From: Streptomyces sp. NRRL B-3428 | GTDB lineage: Bacteria > Actinomycetota > Actinomycetes > Streptomycetales > Streptomycetaceae | DNA length: 64,000 nucleotides | Assembly (NCBI GenBank): GCA_000721375.1 | Contig: JOGW01000017.1 | Span: 1-64,000, forward strand | Reading direction: 5' to 3' | Part shown: piece after piece, positions 25,268-36,047 of the stretch | How the letters are laid out: each line of letters starts with the position of its first letter | Position numbering within the stretch: the first letter of the stretch is position 1 | Notes under the pieces: generated by a model | Told to the model about the DNA's origin: nothing | Seen by the model: only the letters and a program-made list of their open reading frames with translations | The model's database searches: none | Position numbers and translations under genes: made by a program

Positions 25268-26866
25268 ATGGCGGCTCAGACGGCGGGGATATCCCCGCAG
25301 GACGTAGCGGAGAAGGAACCGCAGCAGCGCAGCGTGCGCGTCGTACTCGGCGCCCTGATGCTGGCGATGCTGCTCGCGATGCTGGACAACATGATCATCG
25401 GCACCGCGATGCCGACGATCGTCGGTGAGCTCGGCGGCCTCGAGCACCTCTCGTGGGTGGTCACCGCCTACACGCTGGCCACCGCGGCCTCCACCCCGAT
25501 CTGGGGAAAGATCGGCGACATGTACGGGCGGAAGGGCACCTTCCTCACGTCCATCGTGCTCTTCCTGATCGGCTCCGGACTCTCCGGAATGGCCCAGGAC
25601 ATGGGCCAGTTGATCGGCTTCCGCGCCATCCAGGGTCTGGGTGCCGGCGGTCTGATCGTCGGCGTCATGGCGATCATCGGCGATCTGATTCCGCCGCGTG
25701 AGCGCGGCAAGTACCAGGGCATGATGGCCGGCGTCATGGCGCTCGCCATGATCGGCGGACCGCTCGTCGGCGGTGTGATCACCGACCACCTCGGCTGGCG
25801 CTGGTCCTTCTACATCAACCTGCCGCTCGGCGTCGTCGCGCTGGTCGCCATCACCGCCGTACTGCACCTGCCGAAGAAGCGCTCGAAGGCGCGGATCGAC
25901 TACCTCGGCGCCGGTCTGCTGACCGTGGGCATCACCTCGATCGTCCTGGTCACGACCTGGGGCGGCAGCGAGTACGCCTGGGGTTCCGCGCAGATCATCG
26001 GCCTCGCCGCGCTCGGCGTCGTCTCCCTCGCGGCCTTCATCGGCTGGCAGACCAAGGCCGCCGAGCCGATCCTCCCCCTGCACATCTTCCGCAGCCGCAA
26101 CTTCTCGCTGATGGCCGTCATCGGCTTCCTGGTCGGCTTCGTGATGTTCGGCGCGACGCTGTTCCTGCCGCTCTACCAGCAGTCCGTCCAGGGCGCGTCG
26201 GCCACCAACTCCGGTCTGCTGCTCCTGCCGATGCTGCTCTCGATGATGATCGTTTCGCTGGTCGTCGGCCGGATCACCACCAACACCGGCAAGTACCGGA
26301 TGTTCCCGATCATCGGTGGCGCCCTGATGATCGCCGGCATGTACCTGCTCTCGACCATGGACGTCGGCACCTCACGCTTCACCTCCGGCGTCTACATGGC
26401 GGTGCTCGGCGCCGGTATGGGCTTCCTGATGCAGATCACGATGCTGGTCGCCCAGAACAGCGTCGAGCTCAAGGACATGGGCGTCGCCTCCTCGTCGGCC
26501 ACCCTGTTCCGTACGCTCGGCTCCTCCTTCGGTGTGGCGATCATGGGCGCCCTGTTCAACAACCGGGTGCTGCACGAGATGACCGAGCGCGGCGCCGAGG
26601 GCATGCAGAACGCCCAGCTCACTCCGGCGCAGCTGAAGGGCCTGCCCACCCAGGCCCGTGAGGCCTACGAGTTCGCGGTGTCCTCCGGCACCCACGTCGC
26701 CTTCCTGCTCGGCGCCGGCATCACGGTGATCGCGCTGATCGCGGCCTTCTTCGTCAAGGAGATCCCGCTCAAGGGAGCGGGCCCCAAGCCGGCCGAGGCA
26801 GTCGAGGAGGGTGGGGACGCTCCTCGGGACACTCGGGAGAAGGCGGCCGTAGCGGAGACCGTCTGA
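25268..26866 (+). CDS. MFS multidrug exporter, DHA2 family (14 TM)
   Basis: Proton-driven drug exporter of 532 aa with about 14 membrane helices. Motif A (GKIGDMYGRKGTF), motif C-like GGPLVGGVITDHLGWRWSFYINLPLG, and the DHA2 opening MLDNMIIGTAMPTIVGEL are typical of EmrB/QacA/LfrA transporters. I place the start at ATG 25268, with AGGGAG 9 bp upstream; ATG 25259 is too close to that site, and the GTG at 25241 lies inside the operator. The C-terminal ~30 residues are acidic and cytoplasmic. Controlled by the divergent TetR; substrate unknown. Confidence 0.92.
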   Translation: MAAQTAGISPQDVAEKEPQQRSVRVVLGALMLAMLLAMLDNMIIGTAMPTIVGELGGLEHLSWVVTAYTLATAASTPIWGKIGDMYGRKGTFLTSIVLFLIGSGLSGMAQDMGQLIGFRAIQGLGAGGLIVGVMAIIGDLIPPRERGKYQGMMAGVMALAMIGGPLVGGVITDHLGWRWSFYINLPLGVVALVAITAVLHLPKKRSKARIDYLGAGLLTVGITSIVLVTTWGGSEYAWGSAQIIGLAALGVVSLAAFIGWQTKAAEPILPLHIFRSRNFSLMAVIGFLVGFVMFGATLFLPLYQQSVQGASATNSGLLLLPMLLSMMIVSLVVGRITTNTGKYRMFPIIGGALMIAGMYLLSTMDVGTSRFTSGVYMAVLGAGMGFLMQITMLVAQNSVELKDMGVASSSATLFRTLGSSFGVAIMGALFNNRVLHEMTERGAEGMQNAQLTPAQLKGLPTQAREAYEFAVSSGTHVAFLLGAGITVIALIAAFFVKEIPLKGAGPKPAEAVEEGGDAPRDTREKAAVAETV

Positions 26867-26889
26867 TCCCTTGGCCCAGCCCGGCCGTT

Positions 26890-26924
26890 GAAGCCCCCGG
26901 TGACCCGCGGTCACCGGGGGCTTC
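26890..26924 (+). terminator. Perfect 16-bp hairpin behind the MFS gene
   Basis: GAAGCCCCCGGTGACC, a CGC loop, then the exact reverse complement. It lies 23 bp past the MFS stop codon and should be an efficient terminator. Confidence 0.9.
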
Positions 26925-26978
26925 GTGCTGTCGTCCTGCGGGGTGTCGTTGCCAGTCCCGCGTGCCGGCATCGAAGAC

Positions 26979-27353
26979 ATGGAACCTGCCACGCCCGTGA
27001 CACCGCATCTCGTCCATCTGCGCCGGCTCCGTCTGGCGAAGGACGCCATGGACCGCGACTGGTCGGACCCCGACCTCGATCTGGACGCGGTCGCGGCCAC
27101 TGCCGGCTACTCACGCTTCCATTTCGTACGGGCCTTCAAGGCGGTGTACGGGGAGACGCCGGGGCAATACCTGTCGCGCCGTCGCCTTGAGCGAGCCGAA
27201 GAACTCCTGCGCACGGCAAATCTCTCGGTCACCGAAATCTGCATGCTGGTCGGCTTCAGCAGCCTCGGGACTTTCTCGACGCGCTTCAAGCAGCAGACGG
27301 GGCTCTTGCCGAGCGAGTACCGGGTGAAGAACGTGGGGCGGGGGCCGCCCTGA
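26979..27353 (+). CDS. AraC family regulator, DNA-binding domain only
   Basis: A 124-aa protein that is almost entirely the AraC double helix-turn-helix: first HTH LDAVAATAGYSRFHFVRAFKAVYGETPGQY, second LSVTEICMLVGFSSLGTFSTRFKQQTGLLPSEYR. No ligand or dimerisation domain is present, as in SoxS/MarA-type activators, so its activity is probably set by its amount. ATG 26979 starts MEPATPVTPHLV; a TTG upstream would add 18 residues. Its targets are unknown; the NACHT gene starts 126 bp downstream on the same strand. Confidence 0.9.
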   Translation: MEPATPVTPHLVHLRRLRLAKDAMDRDWSDPDLDLDAVAATAGYSRFHFVRAFKAVYGETPGQYLSRRRLERAEELLRTANLSVTEICMLVGFSSLGTFSTRFKQQTGLLPSEYRVKNVGRGPP

Positions 27354-27479
27354 TCCCCGGCTGCTATGCGTTGTTGTACGCGGGTGGGTTCCCGGGGCGC
27401 GAGCGGCACCGTAAGACGGACAGCTGACCAGCGCGCCAACTCCCGCCCTGCGCACGGGCGTTGCCCGTACGCTCAGATC

Positions 27480-30400
27480 ATGGTCGATCCGGGAACGGTG
27501 GGGGTCCGTGTCGCGTCGAGCGTCGTCGCACCTCTCGTACGCAAGCTCTTCGCGCAGCCTGGGCCCGGTGCGGCTCTCGTCGAGAAGCCGGTACGGGTGT
27601 CGGCGCTGGTCAGCTTCAAGGGGGAGCAGCGCACGCTCGGCCCCAAGGAACTGCATCGGCTCGTAAGCGAGTTGGTGCGGCGCACGGACCACAGACTCGT
27701 CGATGACGAACTGGAAGCGGTCGCCGACGCCCTCGAACTCACACTGCTGGCGCTGGGCGACCTGGACCTCGACGACGTGCAAGCCGTCGATCTCGGTCGG
27801 GAGGCACTGGCCTACCGCCTGTACGACGAGGCGGGAGGCGTGGAGCTCGTCCGCTACCTCAGCCGGGATGCGACGGACCTGTACTCCAAACTCCTGGACA
27901 GTGCCTGCCTCAACATCTTGCACTTCTTCACCCAGCGCTCCCCCTTTGTCGCCCGCACGCTCGTAAAACAGAGCAGGCGCCTGCACGAGCTGATCGAACG
28001 CACGGACATCCTCATCGAGCGCCTGGGCTCCCAGTCCGCGATCGACGCCGGCTTCGAGCAGCGGTACGCGGCCCACATCTCCAAAAAGCACAGCAGTCTC
28101 ACCATCTACGGCATCGACCTCACCGAGAACCGCCAATGGCCCCTGGACGCCGCCTATTTGAGCCTCCAAGCCACCCTCGAACCCGCACTCGCGCATGTGG
28201 ATGGGAGCCTGCAAGGCACCGAACCCCTCATGAACGAGTGGGCCCAGGCACTCGCCCAGCCCGTCGAACAGGCCCTGTCCGGCCACACCCGCATCCTGCT
28301 GCGCGGCTCCGCCGGCTCCGGCAAGACGACGCTTGTCCAATGGCTCGCTGTGACCACTGCCCGCCAGGACCGGCTGACCGGTGAACTCGCCCACCTCATA
28401 GGCCGTATCCCGTTCGTGCTGCCAATGCGCACCCTGACCCGAAAGGGTGCGCAACTACCCACGCCTGCCGACTTCTTGCGGTCTGTCGGCTCTCCGCTCG
28501 CTGATGCCCAACCCCAAGGCTGGGCGGATCGCGTCCTGTCGGCGGGCCGCGGTCTGCTTCTCATCGACGGCATGGACGAAGTCCCCGACCAGGAACGCAT
28601 CCGCGCCCGCGACTGGCTCACTGATCTTCTGTCCGCCTACCCCCACAACCTCTGCCTGGTGACCTCCCGTCCCTCTGCCGTGCGCCAGGACTGGCTCGGC
28701 AGCGAAGACTTCACCGAGCTGACACTCTCCTCGATGAGCCGCGAGAATCTCGCTGTCTTCGTGGACCGCTGGCACAGAGCGGCAGAGGCGGATCCCACAC
28801 TCGGCGCCGCGCTCCTGGACGCAGTACGCACCAAGCAAGACCTGAGCCGCCTCGCAACCAACCCCCTGATATGCGCACTGATCTGTGCCCTGCACCGCGA
28901 GCGCCGCGGCTTCCTGCCCCGCGGACGCAAGGCCCTCTACGACGCCGCGCTCTCGATGCTCCTCGAACGCCGGGACCGCGAACGCAACATGGCACACGCC
29001 GGTCTTGACCTCGACGAGGAATCCCAGACTGAGCTGCTGCAGAAGCTGGCGTACTGGCTGATCCGCAATGGGCGTTCGGAGATGGACCGGGCGGACGCTC
29101 TCGCTCAGCTGGAGCGCTTACTGCCCGCCATGCCGTACGTCGCGGATCAGGGCAACGCGCAGACTGTGCTGCTCCACCTCCTCGACCGCTCGGGCCTGCT
29201 GCGCGAACCCGCCGTCGGCACCATCGACTTCGTACACCGGACCTTCCAGGACTACTTGGGCGCACGAGCGGCTGTGGAGGAACGCGACTTCGACCTGCTG
29301 CTCAGCCATGCTCACCTAGACCAGTGGGAGGACGTCCTGCGCATGGCCGTCGCCCATGCCCGGCCGGACGAGCGGGCCCGGTTGCTGAGGGGGCTGATCG
29401 AGCGCGGCGATACGGAACGGGTGCACCGCACTCGCCTCCATCTCCTCGCTATGGCCGCCCTGGAGCACGCGCCGAAGCTGGATCCTCAGGTGCGGTCGGA
29501 GGTGGAGAAGCGGGCGGCGCGGCTGATCCCTCCGTACAACTTCCCCGAGAGTCGGCAACTGGCCGAACTCGGCCCGATTGTTCTGGAGTTGCTGCCGGGC
29601 CCCGACGAACTCACCGACCCGGCCGCCGCCCCGTATGTCGTCCAAACCGCCGGCCTCATCGGCGGGGACGCGGCTCTGCCCTGCATGGTGAAATACCGTG
29701 AGAGCGACAACCCCGACGTGCTATTCCAACTCGCTCAGCCCTGGGCCCGTTTCCACACGGAAACCTACGCCACCGAGATCATCGACCGACTGCGCTATCA
29801 GCCGCACGTCCCGGTCTCCGTCCGGTCCACGGCCGAAATGACGGCGCTGAGCCGACTCGGCGGCCACGACTATCTGGACTGCATAGGCGACTTCACCGCC
29901 GACGAGCTCGTGGACCACCTGGCGTCCATGCCGGTACGCCGGCTGCGACTGGCCGGGAACACGGTCCTCGACGGCCTTGAATTCCTCACCCATTTCCCGG
30001 ATCTGCGCAGACTGACTCTCTCCGGTTGCTCGGCAGTCTCCTCCTTGGAGCCACTGAGCGGACTTCCGCTGACGTACCTCATCATCGGCGGGAGTCCGAT
30101 CCACGACACCAGCCCCCTGCGCACCCTTACGGCCCTTGAATTCGTGAACTTGCAGACCGTCAGCGCCGCTCGAGATCTGGCCGATCTCTCCCGGGACGCA
30201 CCGGTGGAGGGCATCTACCTTCCCGTCGACGTGCCGGGGCTCTCCCCCCTGCTCGAATTCCCTGGGCTGCAGCAGGTCGGCCTCAATCTCGAAACTCCTC
30301 TGGGCATCGAGGACTGGCGAGTGCTCGGGCAGCTGCCAAAACTGACGGAGGTGTCCCTCAACAGCCACGAACTGCCCTCTCTGGCCACCAGCGGTGTCAC

Positions 30401-30653
30401 CTTGGAAAAGGTCGACACCTTGTTCATCCATGGCGACCGGGATCCTGTGGACACCCGCCCCCTGCCCGAGCTGCTGCCGGAGCTTCACACCCTCAGGGTG
30501 GCCAACGCCGCCGACATCGACCTCGCTCCCCTGGCCGACTGCCCCCACCTGGAATCCCTGTACGTGACGGACGCCGCCGTGGTCCAGCACGCCGACACCC
30601 TCCCCGACCGCATCAAGCTCACCCTCACCCCGCGCCCTTCCCACGGGATGTGA
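27480..30653 (+). CDS. NACHT-domain STAND NTPase with C-terminal leucine-rich repeats
   Basis: A 1057-aa signal-transduction ATPase. Residues 1-260 are an all-helical N-terminal region (VRVASSVVAPLVRKLFAQPGP...), like the helical effector-side domains of actinobacterial NACHT proteins. The NACHT core has Walker A GSAGSGKTT (276-284), Walker B LLLIDGMDEVP (359-369) and a sensor-1-like arginine (VTSRPSAVR), then winged-helix/arm segments (FVHRTFQDYLGARAAVEE). A HEAT-like middle precedes ~230 residues of leucine-rich repeats (from ~818, e.g. LRRLTLSGCSAVSSLEPLSGL). Bacterial NACHT and Avs STAND proteins sense phage components; LRRs are likely sensors. A TTA codon (residue 547) makes translation bldA-dependent. 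Base composition looks less GC-biased than in neighbours. Confidence 0.9.
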   Translation: MVDPGTVGVRVASSVVAPLVRKLFAQPGPGAALVEKPVRVSALVSFKGEQRTLGPKELHRLVSELVRRTDHRLVDDELEAVADALELTLLALGDLDLDDVQAVDLGREALAYRLYDEAGGVELVRYLSRDATDLYSKLLDSACLNILHFFTQRSPFVARTLVKQSRRLHELIERTDILIERLGSQSAIDAGFEQRYAAHISKKHSSLTIYGIDLTENRQWPLDAAYLSLQATLEPALAHVDGSLQGTEPLMNEWAQALAQPVEQALSGHTRILLRGSAGSGKTTLVQWLAVTTARQDRLTGELAHLIGRIPFVLPMRTLTRKGAQLPTPADFLRSVGSPLADAQPQGWADRVLSAGRGLLLIDGMDEVPDQERIRARDWLTDLLSAYPHNLCLVTSRPSAVRQDWLGSEDFTELTLSSMSRENLAVFVDRWHRAAEADPTLGAALLDAVRTKQDLSRLATNPLICALICALHRERRGFLPRGRKALYDAALSMLLERRDRERNMAHAGLDLDEESQTELLQKLAYWLIRNGRSEMDRADALAQLERLLPAMPYVADQGNAQTVLLHLLDRSGLLREPAVGTIDFVHRTFQDYLGARAAVEERDFDLLLSHAHLDQWEDVLRMAVAHARPDERARLLRGLIERGDTERVHRTRLHLLAMAALEHAPKLDPQVRSEVEKRAARLIPPYNFPESRQLAELGPIVLELLPGPDELTDPAAAPYVVQTAGLIGGDAALPCMVKYRESDNPDVLFQLAQPWARFHTETYATEIIDRLRYQPHVPVSVRSTAEMTALSRLGGHDYLDCIGDFTADELVDHLASMPVRRLRLAGNTVLDGLEFLTHFPDLRRLTLSGCSAVSSLEPLSGLPLTYLIIGGSPIHDTSPLRTLTALEFVNLQTVSAARDLADLSRDAPVEGIYLPVDVPGLSPLLEFPGLQQVGLNLETPLGIEDWRVLGQLPKLTEVSLNSHELPSLATSGVTLEKVDTLFIHGDRDPVDTRPLPELLPELHTLRVANAADIDLAPLADCPHLESLYVTDAAVVQHADTLPDRIKLTLTPRPSHGM

Positions 30654-30666
30654 GGGCATACGAAAG

Positions 30667-30702
30667 GGGCGGGCCCCGGAACCGAAGTCCCGGGGCCCGC
30701 CC
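30667..30702. terminator. Bidirectional hairpin between NACHT gene and clpC
   Basis: Perfect 13-bp arms GGGCGGGCCCCGG / CCGGGGCCCGCCC around a 10-nt loop, between convergent genes that end at 30653 and 30726. Confidence 0.85.
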
Positions 30703-30725
30703 ACTCGTTGCGATGATCCGGCCGC

Positions 30726-33251
<2,526 letters not shown>

Positions 33252-33693
33252 CGTTAATCGCTCCTCAGAGCGGTCAGGCAGTAAGGGGTCGGTCCCCTCC
33301 CTGTCCTTCCGCAGCTTAGTCCCGCAAGCGGGGACCGCTCATTCCAACTGCCGACACCGGGCCCAGAACCTCGGGGGCTTTTCTGCCCCGACAGCCGACA
33401 ACTGCTCCAACTCGATGGTGCGAGACGATGTTCCCGCAGGCCAGGCAGTTACCCCTTCCTCCGTTGCGCCGATGGCGAACGTGAGACGGTCCTGCACTGC
33501 GTGTCGCCCCTCCCCACTAGGAATGTCTTACCCGCTGGGACTGACACTCCATGCGGCGCACCCCGGTTCCCTCCGCTACGGGCGAACACCCTTGCGCCCC
33601 CGCCCGGGCCTTGACGCCGCCACCGAGGGAACCCTGCGTACACGACTTTGAACGCTGCGTAACCCCGGATGGTTCCCGGGAGTTGCACCTGGC
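33252..33693. other. 442-bp divergent region between clpC and the SCO3374-family gene
   Basis: No gene is convincing here. The clpC side has the ribosome-binding site and a probable ClgR box at 33463-33480. The rest has several GC-rich small hairpins but no repeat, tRNA or small ORF with a good ribosome-binding site that I can support. Both clpC and the SCO3374-family gene presumably take promoters from this stretch. Confidence 0.6.
33463..33480 (-). promoter_or_regulatory. Candidate ClgR binding site upstream of clpC
   Basis: On the minus strand GTTCGCCATCGGCGCAAC is a nearly symmetrical box that fits the GTTCGC-N5-GCG pattern I remember for ClgR, the activator of clpP, clpC and lon in Streptomyces. 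It lies 212 bp from the clpC start. Assignment rests on this motif and the downstream gene only. Confidence 0.5.
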
Positions 33694-34266
33694 ATGGTCA
33701 CCGTCGTCGAGACCCCCAGGGTCCCGCTCCCCCGCCGCCCACTCATGGGCGACCGCATTGAGCGGTGGTACGAGGAGGAGCTCGGCTGGGCCGTCGTGCC
33801 CGGCGCGCAGGTGCGGCTGCGCACGGGGCTGCGGTTCGACGTACTGGAAATGCCGGCCTTCGCGGGCTACGCGGTGCGGGAGCGGCTCGGGTCCCACGGG
33901 ACCGGCCCGGTGGCCCTGCACGGGAACGTGATGCGGTTCCTGGTCGCCGCGGGCGGCGCCGACGAGCTGCCCGGGCTGCTCGACTGGCTCGAGTGGGGTC
34001 CGCTCATCGGCGATCTGCGCGCCGTGGGCGCGGGCGGGACGATCGAAGCACCGCTGCCGCCCGCCATCCCTGGCCCGCGGGGAGCCGCCGTCTGGCTGCG
34101 GCCCCCCGAGCCGGGATGCGAGGTGGAGCCGACGCTGCCGACCCTCACCACTCTCGGGGGCGGCAAAGGCGCGGGCCCCGATCTCGTACGCCTCGTGGAC
34201 GCGGCGGCCAATGAATGCCACCGTGCCCGACTGCTGAGTGCGACTCAGCCGTTGGCCTTCTGGTAG
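33694..34266 (+). CDS. SCO3374 family protein
   Basis: Conserved Streptomyces protein (190 aa) with no known function, located between clpC and lsr2 as SCO3374 is in S. coelicolor (from memory). It contains RIERWYEEELGWAVVPGAQVRL and GLLDWLEWGPLIGDLRA; the first segment resembles the opening of bifunctional primase-polymerase N-terminal domains (small tryptophan-rich GWxVxP motif), but the metal-binding DxD is not visible, so I do not assign that activity. ATG 33694. Its 3' end overlaps convergent lsr2 by 22 bp. Confidence 0.8.
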   Translation: MVTVVETPRVPLPRRPLMGDRIERWYEEELGWAVVPGAQVRLRTGLRFDVLEMPAFAGYAVRERLGSHGTGPVALHGNVMRFLVAAGGADELPGLLDWLEWGPLIGDLRAVGAGGTIEAPLPPAIPGPRGAAVWLRPPEPGCEVEPTLPTLTTLGGGKGAGPDLVRLVDAAANECHRARLLSATQPLAFW

Positions 34267-34580
34267 GCCTCGCGGATCTCCTGGGGGACGCGGCCACGGG
34301 GCTTGACCTCGTAACCGTTGTCCTTCGCCCAGGCGCGGATCGCGGCGGTGTCCTCGGTGCCGCCCGCAGCCACGCGCGCCTTGCCCCGCGCGGTCGCGCC
34401 GCGGCCACCGGTGCGACGGCCGCCCTGCACGAACGGTGCGAGAGCGTCACGGAGCTTGTCCGCATTGGCGGTGGTGAGGTCGATCTCGTACGTCTTGCCG
34501 TCCAGCGCGAACGTCACGGTCTCGTCGGCCTCGCCACCGTCGAGGTCGTCGACAAGAAGGACCTGAACCTTCTGTGCCAC
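34245..34580 (-). CDS. lsr2: Lsr2 nucleoid-associated xenogeneic silencer
   Basis: H-NS-like DNA-bridging protein of 111 aa that silences AT-rich and foreign DNA, in Streptomyces notably specialised-metabolite clusters. N-terminal oligomerisation domain (KVQVLLVDDLDGGEADETVTFALDGKTYEIDL), a basic Gly/Arg/Ala linker, and the C-terminal AT-groove binder with RGR core (KPRGRVPQEIREAYQKANG) are complete. GTG 34580 follows AAAGGAAA. Upstream 34581-34802 is relatively A-rich for this genome and has a CGACCCGTTGA direct repeat (34768-34790); self-binding is possible. Overlaps the SCO3374-family gene tail-to-tail. Confidence 0.95.
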   Translation of the reverse strand: MAQKVQVLLVDDLDGGEADETVTFALDGKTYEIDLTTANADKLRDALAPFVQGGRRTGGRGATARGKARVAAGGTEDTAAIRAWAKDNGYEVKPRGRVPQEIREAYQKANG

Positions 34581-34802
34581 CGGATTTCCTTTCATCGATA
34601 ACTGCATTTGGAGTACGCCGGAAAGCAAACCGCTTTTGCCGGGAAAACACAAACCCCTGGGAGAGCGCGAGGGCCCAAGAGCCCTTGAAACATGCGCGTT
34701 TCGGACATAGCCACCGCTTCAAGTGCGCTCTCGGGAACGCTGCTCAGGAACAACCCCCGAAAAACCTCGACCCGTTGATCGACCCGTTGAACGGCCTCTA
34801 GA

Positions 34803-35363
34803 TCACAGGTGCAGAAGCATCCGGCTGTTGCCCAAGGTGTTCGGTTTCACTCGTTCGAGACCGAGGAACTCCGCGACGCCTTCGTCCGCGGACTGGAGCA
34901 GCTCGCTGTACACATCGCCGTCGACCGGGGTCTCACCGATCTCCACGAAACCGTGCTTCGCGAAGAAGTCGACTTCGAAGGTGAGACAGAAAACCCGGCG
35001 CACTCCGAGCCAGCGGGCGGTCTGCAGCAACTTCGCCAGAAGTTGATGTCCCACTCCGGCGCCCTTGACCTCGCCGTTCACCGCGAGCGTGCGGACTTCC
35101 GCGAGGTCTTCCCACATCACGTGCAGCGCGCCGCAGCCGACTACCTTCGCGTTGTCATCACGTTCCGCCACCCAGAACTCCTGGATGTCCTCATAAAGCG
35201 TCACCGTCGCTTTGTCGAGGAGGATGCCGCGGCGCACGTAGGAGTCGAGGAGCTCGCGGACTGCGGGGACATCGGCGGTACGGGCACGCCGGATGGTGAC
35301 GGCTTTCGCCGGCTCTTGCGGTTCGGGAACCGGCTCTTGCCGTTCGGGAAGTGCAGCGGACAT
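34803..35363 (-). CDS. Amino-acid N-acetyltransferase (short N-acetylglutamate synthase type)
   Basis: GNAT-fold acetyltransferase of 186 aa. The body VTIRRARTADVPAVRELLDSYVRRGILLDK, the acetyl-CoA loop KGAGVGHQLLAKLLQTA and CLTFEVDFFAKHGFVEI match the short N-acetylglutamate synthases of actinobacteria, which make N-acetyl-L-glutamate from glutamate and acetyl-CoA as the first arginine-synthesis step. An N-terminal ~20-residue Glu/Pro-rich tail precedes the domain. ATG 35363. It sits alone near lsr2 rather than in an arg cluster, as in relatives. Other GNAT substrates cannot be excluded. Confidence 0.87.
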   Translation of the reverse strand: MSAALPERQEPVPEPQEPAKAVTIRRARTADVPAVRELLDSYVRRGILLDKATVTLYEDIQEFWVAERDDNAKVVGCGALHVMWEDLAEVRTLAVNGEVKGAGVGHQLLAKLLQTARWLGVRRVFCLTFEVDFFAKHGFVEIGETPVDGDVYSELLQSADEGVAEFLGLERVKPNTLGNSRMLLHL

Positions 35364-35372
35364 GTCCGGACG

Positions 35373-35771
35373 CTATCGCCCTTGACCGCCTTCATCGGAC
35401 GGGGGGTTGTCGGGTCCCGCCACCATGCGCACCGCATCGCTGAGCGCTTCGCGCTGCTCGGGCGACATCATGCCGAAGAAGGCGACGAGTGCGGCGGCGG
35501 GGTTGTCGCTGCGCGACCAGGCTTCGTTCATCAGAGCCGCCGAGTACGCGGCGCGCGTGGAGACCGCCTCATATCGATAGGCGCGGCCTTCCGCTTCTCT
35601 GCGGACCCAGCCCTTCTGATGAAGATTGTCCAGAACGGTCATCACAGTTGTGTATGCGATGGACCGTTCCTGCTGAAGGTCTTCAAGGACCTCTCGAACG
35701 GTCACCGGGCGGTTCCACTTCCACACCCGCGTCATGACCGCGTCTTCGAGTTCTCCCAAGGGGCGAGGCAC
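35373..35771 (-). CDS. BlaI/MecI-type winged-helix repressor
   Basis: A 132-aa repressor of the BlaI/MecI/CopY family: winged helix LGELEDAVMTRVWKWNRPVTVREVLEDLQ, recognition helix IAYTTVMTVLDNLHQKGWVRRE and a C-terminal dimerisation helix. No BlaR1-like sensor protease or beta-lactamase gene is beside it, as for the mycobacterial BlaI (Rv1846c), which controls genes elsewhere. The GTG at 35771 lies ~10 bp behind a -10-like CATTAT, so its message is nearly leaderless. A dyad overlapping that -10 suggests self-repression. Confidence 0.9.
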   Translation of the reverse strand: MPRPLGELEDAVMTRVWKWNRPVTVREVLEDLQQERSIAYTTVMTVLDNLHQKGWVRREAEGRAYRYEAVSTRAAYSAALMNEAWSRSDNPAAALVAFFGMMSPEQREALSDAVRMVAGPDNPPSDEGGQGR

Positions 35772-35778
35772 AGCGTCA

Positions 35779-35803
35779 CCATAATGGGAGATGTCTCTTA
35801 TGG
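35779..35803 (-). promoter_or_regulatory. Candidate autoregulatory operator of the BlaI-type gene
   Basis: CCATAA and TTATGG arms face each other across 13 bp, with an inner GAGA-TG-TCTC dyad, 8 bp upstream of the GTG start. The arm next to the gene contains the probable -10 (CATTAT on the minus strand). A local island of A/T in a GC-rich genome. Confidence 0.55.
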
Positions 35804-35844
35804 CCTGCCTTTTTAGAGCAAAAAGGGCGTAAGGCGCGAGTGGA

Positions 35845-36033
35845 TTAGGCCTTCGGGGCTTCGGGGGAGCCCGCCGTCTGGCGAGCGGCCTCGGCGCGGG
35901 CGATCGCCGCGTCCACGGCGGCGTCCTCCTTGGCCTTCTTGTCGCCGCCCTGGGACTTCACGATCGTCACGATGAGCGCGATGAAGAAGGCGGCCATCAC
36001 TACGGGGGGCAGGAGCGCGGAGACGTAGTCCAT
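35845..36033 (-). CDS. Small single-pass membrane protein
   Basis: A 62-aa protein: one N-terminal membrane helix (VSALLPPVVMAAFFIALIVTIV, residues ~4-25) followed by a charged Lys/Ala/Glu tail (KKAKEDAAVDAAIARAEAA) that should form a cytoplasmic helix. ATG 36033. Small proteins of this design are conserved among streptomycetes but have no known role. It lies 14 bp downstream of the 200-aa hypothetical gene on the same strand and is probably co-transcribed. Confidence 0.75.
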   Translation of the reverse strand: MDYVSALLPPVVMAAFFIALIVTIVKSQGGDKKAKEDAAVDAAIARAEAARQTAGSPEAPKA

Positions 36034-36047
36034 GCCCCCCAGAGTAG

